From the NCBI GenBank assembly GCA_950295325.1, contig OX485803.1, forward strand, positions 64,803,554 to 64,867,553: DNA of 64,000 bases, given 5' to 3'. How positions within the stretch are numbered: the stretch's first letter is position 1; every line of letters starts with the position of its first letter. The translations under genes were made by a program, and so were the position numbers. The notes beneath the pieces are model-generated. The model was not told the origin of the DNA and did not search any database. It saw only the letters and a list, made by a program, of their open reading frames with translations. The stretch is from Polytrichum commune. Its lineage: Eukaryota; Streptophyta; Polytrichopsida; Polytrichales; Polytrichaceae. Positions 59,520 to 64,000 of the stretch are shown one piece after another.

Positions 59520-59830
59520 GTGCAAAATTGTCGTAAAAATAATTAACGTGTGCCACATTAGTTTCTAGTGAAGGTGGAATTAACGCGGATGTAAGGCCAT
59601 GGGTCTTCCCTCAAGACTTCATGAAGACTTTTGACCAACACATTGAAGCTAAGGTGTAGGGCAAAAGTAGCACAAAATAAAATAATCACCCACATCAATT
59701 ATCTCCTGGAAATCTCCTGAAAACATGGATGTGGGTTGAAAATCAATGTGGCCCACATTAATTCTCATTATGAGAATTAGAGTGGGCTCTAGGAAAGAAG
59801 AATCGCTGACCATGTGATCAGCGTGATTGG
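59520..59830 (+). repeat. Diverged dispersed repeat (relative at 31880-32260)
   Basis: Shares GTGGCCCACATTAATTCTCA and GAGTGGGCTCTAGGAAA-like text with the earlier copy. A scrap of the 49180 repeat (ACTATAGTGACACACTATAC) follows at 59926-59945. Confidence 0.5.
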
Positions 59831-60517
59831 AATGCCCGTTCGATGCACCCTTGACATTAAACCCTCAGGGCATAATACCAGTGGTGCAGGACTACTAACC
59901 CCTCTCGGGGTGGGCACTATAGTGACACACTATACTACTTCCCAATATTGTGGCTCTAAGACAATATTGTGGCCATGGGGAACCCATGGGATTTAGTTAC
60001 AGTTATAGTTCCTGTTAAAGTTGAAGAATTGGATATGCCCTTAATTCTCATCCCTCTGAATGGTGCAATCTGGGGGTGGGGGACAAAAAATTGTGGATTC
60101 TAGTGTTAATTTTGTTTCATTGTGGAGATTGGCATGGAGATTCTTTAGTATTTCAAGTTCATAAAGAATTGCAAGTCTCATTTGATTTCATTTGAATTTG
60201 AAGGAGATCGATGCTATGAAGTTCACTAAAACTTGAAAGAGAAAGTAAAATTTCATGCCCGGGGTGCTTCTTTTGCAAGGATTGACCATCTTCAGTGGTT
60301 TGGACAACACTCCAAACCAAAAAGGTTTCAAAAATGGCTTTCAAGCTCATTGTGAGAGAAACTTATCATCCAATCAATAAATTTTTACCATTTCTAGAGT
60401 AGGCAAATGAACTCCAAACTTGATTTTCTCTCTCTTAAAAGCACATATATATATATATATATATATATGCATTATAAATACACATAAGTTTTTAAATTTC
60501 TATTGAACTTCCTTATT
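59831..60517. other. Non-genic stretch with (TA)n
   Basis: No gene. (TA)n at about 60446-60468. Confidence 0.35.
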
Positions 60518-61010
60518 CATCCCTTCACCCGAATTGAAAACTTCAACTCTGCAACCATTGGATATTTAAAAAAAAAAAAAATTAAATTCTCAACCAACAT
60601 CTTCACAATGGAGTTGGTATATACATACAAGTCGTTCATTATAAAACATGTTGGTGATCAGGAACCGAATTGCCCTTAACATTGAGATTGATATGAAAGT
60701 TCCAAGTTCATTGGAACACATGCACACGGGAGCAACAAAGGATTAGAGTGGCGGTTTTAGCACGGAAATGATCCATGCCAGGGCTCGGGGAGAACCGGCG
60801 GTTAGTTGCAAATGAACCGGTTGAATTTGAGAAATAACCGGTTCAAGTTGGAGACTTTAGGTTAATTACCGATCACTTTAGAGGAATCTATAAAATATAC
60901 CTCAAATAAATAAAGCAAAACCGGAAGATGCCAACATGCGACTGGTTGGATTTAGAATCGCCAAGATCTCGACTAACTATGCCCAAAAACTTCCCGGGGC
61001 ACTAATCCAT
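60518..61010 (+). repeat. Dispersed repeat, copy 2 (first copy at 10499-10866)
   Basis: Longer than copy 1. Contains AAATAACCGGTTCAAGTTGG, TTACCGATCACTTTAGAGGA and ACTATGCCCAAAAACTTCC. Confidence 0.7.
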
Positions 61011-61026
61011 GAGATTTGCACGGAGA

Positions 61027-61352
61027 CACTACACAAAACATGATAATTAGTGTTTGATTACATTTAGTGTTGTTACCACCCTACCATGCTCAACACTAAT
61101 TTTCAATTCTTTGACAATTAGTGCTAGACATAAATGTCTGCTACCTTCCCTACTGCCACCTCCCTTATTATATCCTTTCTTTTCATACCCTTACTAACAC
61201 TAAATTCAAACATGTAACTTCCACATATTACCAGTTGATATTTAGTGTTTGAGTTTACATTTAATGTTACTTACTTTCACAAGGTTATTGATATTTAGTG
61301 TATGCACTCGTGTTTAGTGTATCAAGCACTAAATATCATATTTTGTGTAGTG
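61027..61352. mobile_element. CACTA-like MITE
   Basis: 326 bases with ends CACTACACAAAACATGATAA and (other strand) CACTACACAAAATATGATAT. The CACTA start and sub-terminal repeats of TTTAGTGTT / ATTTAGTGT are typical of CACTA (En/Spm) derivatives. Flanking triplets are AGA and AGT, one base short of a perfect 3-base duplication. No coding region. Confidence 0.85.
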
Positions 61353-61639
61353 AGTGTAACTTATGTCTTGATAAGCTTACACACTTGTGGTTCGGAATGC
61401 AACCAAAGGGATGGCTAGCTAGCTAGCTAGACAAGAGACCAATAAATTTGGGTGATTATGTCCCCGGGTCAACTTGAACCTTTGACATGAATTCTCGTGG
61501 CCTTTTGGCACTTGCCAAATTCCGACAAGAAGAATTCAATGCTAATATTTAACGTATACAATTCGAGGACGAGTCCAAGGGTGAGTCGTGTGTGCAAAGT
61601 CAAGACAATGGCCAAAGAAAGCCGCTAGGGTGACGTGTC

Positions 61640-62181
61640 GACCTCCCATTGGCTCAAAGTAGGAGAGTCTCCGAAAAAGTGCCCCCCCTCCCCCCCTTTG
61701 CACAAGTCTCATTTTCACAGCCCATTGAAATCCCCTTGTTATTTATCGTGTCCCTTTCGACGGGCCGGGCTTCTCTATATAGCTCTCATCATATATATTT
61801 GGGACCCGGTCCCACCCAACTTGTTTTTGGGTTGTTAACGAACTTAATCACGCAACATTCGTGGCCCAAGAATCGACATAATTTAAGACTTCATGTAACT
61901 TACATTTCGCATCCACGCTATATATGTAGGAGTCTCTTACTCTAGATGCTCGTGATAGGTTCACCTCCCTTGAAGAGCGTTATTCTATCATGTCAAAACA
62001 TGTTTGCAACAATATGCGTCTTTGTTACCTATTGAAAGAGATGCCAAAAAATTTCATTATGAAGAAGGATGTATTTTTGGGTGTTAGATTTAACGGCCAA
62101 TGTGGTGCCATGCAATCATATTTTAGAAGCTTTCATTCATGCTTGCTTCCTTGCGAAGCCAACTTTTATGTACGTGGATAG
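61640..62181 (+). other. Promoter-like stretch followed by a short coiled-coil-like frame
   Basis: TGACGTGTC (about 61631-61639) and CTCTATATAGCTC (about 61772-61784) resemble a bZIP-type element and a TATA box. Downstream, an open frame reads LDARDRFTSLEERYSIMSKH and continues to TAG at 62179-62181. It begins after a possible splice acceptor (ATGTAG at about 61925-61930). I do not recognise it; a gag-like retroelement scrap or a short gene exon are both possible. Confidence 0.25.
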
Positions 62182-62283
62182 TTTTTAGTCTGTGAAGGTA
62201 GAGCACTTTGTGTGTTGACTTCCAGGTGCCAATAGTTCCGGCAAAGCAAAATATAGTTTGCCGACATCAACGAAGCTTTCATC

Positions 62284-62288
<5 letters not shown>

Positions 62289-62359
<71 letters not shown>

Positions 62360-62460
62360 TATTTTTCAAAGCTTGATCTTCCTCTTTTCAGAGGCCCTTT
62401 CCTTTCTATTCTTCATCAAAATAAAGCAAGGGTGGGTGGGTGGGGTTTTCATTCAACACA
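62289..62460. repeat. (GA)34 microsatellite with duplicated flank, copy 1
   Basis: About 34 GA units (62289-62356), followed by TTTTTCAAAGCTTGATCTTC, a TTCTTCATCAAAATAAAGCA-like segment and GGGTGGGTGGGTGGGGTTTT. The Arg-Glu frames over it are not genes. Confidence 0.9.
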
Positions 62461-63539
62461 AATTTGTTTTCTTATCAAGTCATAGTACTTATCAATGTAA
62501 TTATGCTTGTGTTGCTAAGTTTTGTATAACATGGAATAACTTGCAATAACTTGCATTCTCAAGGAGGAACATGTATCCTCACCATCATGCTTCCTTCAAA
62601 TCAAATCAACTCAAATCATTTTGAAACTCTAGTTGTGAGGTATAAGTAGTCAGAATGTAATGATATGCTCATCACATGACTTTGTATACAGTAGCATAGT
62701 CTGGAATAGAATCTAACTATGCAATGCATTGTGCTTGGTAGTCAATGTAACTAATGTTACTAATGTTACTAATGTTACCAATGTTACCATCAAGTAATAG
62801 GTTGAGCATGTAAGATGTAAGCTTACATATATGTATCCATACTATCTCAACTACTTTGTAGTGTTTGTGTGCTAATCAAAATACTATTTCAAAGCAATAA
62901 ATAAGCTTTCATACTTATCACATAATAAGGTGGAAGAGTATTCAAACTTGAACAATGTACTATTGTTGGTGTAGAAAATGTGAAGAGCTAGCCTCACCTG
63001 CACCCGTGCCAACCCAAACATACAAATGTGTGTTTGAAAGTCGTGTGTCAGGTGTCTTCAACTAAGCTCAGTTGCTATCCATGTCACACATTAACCTCAC
63101 CTGCCAAGTCCATTGATAGTTTACAACATTAATACTCATTACAAATCAATGAGTATACTTACCTGCTCTTTTGCCATGTTGTGTAACTTGATAGTAACAA
63201 TCTTTAGTACACCAAATGTCAGTTTTTTCACCTCCCCTCCAACCTTGTTCTCACACTCAAAGTTAAGCGTTTTCCTTCACGCATGTAAAAGAGTTTTCAC
63301 ATGGAAGAATGAGAAGCTTAAGTATTGGTGTGGTCAAGCAAAGAGGTTGTTTTAGGTCACAGAAACCCTAAAAACGCGGAGTATGGTAACTATTCTTTAC
63401 CATAGTATTTAAACCCATGGTTAAGTTTAGTTCAACCTTTTAACTGTGGTGTGGATTCCCTTTAGGTGTCTTAGCCCTATTGGAATGCTCATATTAGATT
63501 GTCAATAATGTTACTTTTTAATTTAAAGGCAAAATCAAG
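62461..63539. other. Non-genic stretch with a 9-base minisatellite
   Basis: Five units of TAATGTTAC or TACCAATGT type lie at about 62747-62787. Nothing else seen. Confidence 0.4.
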
Positions 63540-63547
63540 AGCAAAGC

Positions 63548-63549
<2 letters not shown>

Positions 63550-63598
<49 letters not shown>

Positions 63599-63710
63599 TT
63601 TTCAAAGCTTTTCAAACTCGAGCTTGATCTTCCTCTTTTTAGAGACCTTTTACCTTTTTATTCTTCATCAGAATGAAGCAAGGGGTGGGTGGGTGGGGTT
63701 CTCTTTCACC
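63550..63710. repeat. (GA)n microsatellite with duplicated flank, copy 2
   Basis: About 22 GA units (63550-63595), then CTTTTTCAAAGC, GCTTGATCTTCCTCTTTTTA, TTCTTCATCAGAATGAAGCA and GGGTGGGTGGGTGGGGTT. Same order as copy 1. Confidence 0.85.
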
Positions 63711-64000
63711 ACAAGTCTATTGCATCACTAACATAGCATCCAATATTGTAATCATGGATTTAGTGCTATGTTCTACACAACTAGTAAAGTTGATTGAAAT
63801 TTCAGCAAGAGAATGTGTGTGTTTATCGGAGTAGTTAGATACCCCGCTACATTTCTTTACTTTCAAATCCAAGTTTAGTAGCAAGGGTTGGCACAAAGGT
63901 ATAAAACCAAGTATTATAATGTTATGAAACATACCTTGGTATCTAATATCCATCTCTTATGGCAATTATGATCAAAGATAGTCCAACACATGATTGTACT
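63711..64000. other. Non-genic end of window
   Basis: Nothing recognised. Confidence 0.3.

Noticed and set aside
62208-62549. Frames rich in Arg-Glu or Leu-Ser repeats
   Set aside because: They are the (GA)34 microsatellite translated.

Overview
The window reads as nuclear DNA from a land plant with a large, repeat-rich genome. One intact gene with a recognisable product is visible, a VQ-motif transcriptional cofactor (minus strand, 14963-15829). Almost everything else I can identify is transposon debris of plant type: Ty3/gypsy LTR pieces with an integrase remnant, a LINE with reverse transcriptase and RNase H remnants, tRNA-derived SINEs, and many MITEs. A Stowaway-type MITE (ends CTCCCTCCGTCCC, TA duplication) favours a flowering plant, but I cannot fix the lineage. 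No bacterial-type operon, CRISPR array or rRNA gene is visible. Bases 33878-34077 are a 200-base assembly gap.

Layout. 1-4575: rearranged Ty3/gypsy cluster with LTR copies in both orientations. 5420-8995: decayed LINE. 10499-12471: dispersed repeat, SINE, Stowaway MITE and a foldback element with a 9-bp target duplication. 13800-18400: the only gene-like island, with the VQ gene, duplicated upstream blocks and a GC-rich purine/pyrimidine tract. 18440-20165: tandem array of about 255-bp units whose relatives are scattered through the window. 22120-24465: element with long inverted ends. 25267-25584: hairpin element. 27890-28833, 39647-42668, 47856-48786, 52120-52505 and 58089-58383: nine Tourist/PIF-Harbinger-like MITEs in three families. 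53934-55180: array of 68-bp units. 56116-59376: LINE tails and two SINEs carrying the LINE tail. 60518-61352: second copy of the 10.5-kb repeat and a CACTA-like MITE. 62289-63710: paired GA microsatellites with duplicated flanks.

The most informative relationship is between the LINE and the SINEs. Five SINE copies share one tRNA-like head and are flanked by short direct repeats. Three end in A-rich or unrelated tails, while two end in a tail that matches the 3' end of the LINE copies in the same window. This points to a SINE family that acquired the LINE's 3' recognition region. The VQ gene is probably the only functional coding unit here. I found no convincing new multi-gene system.
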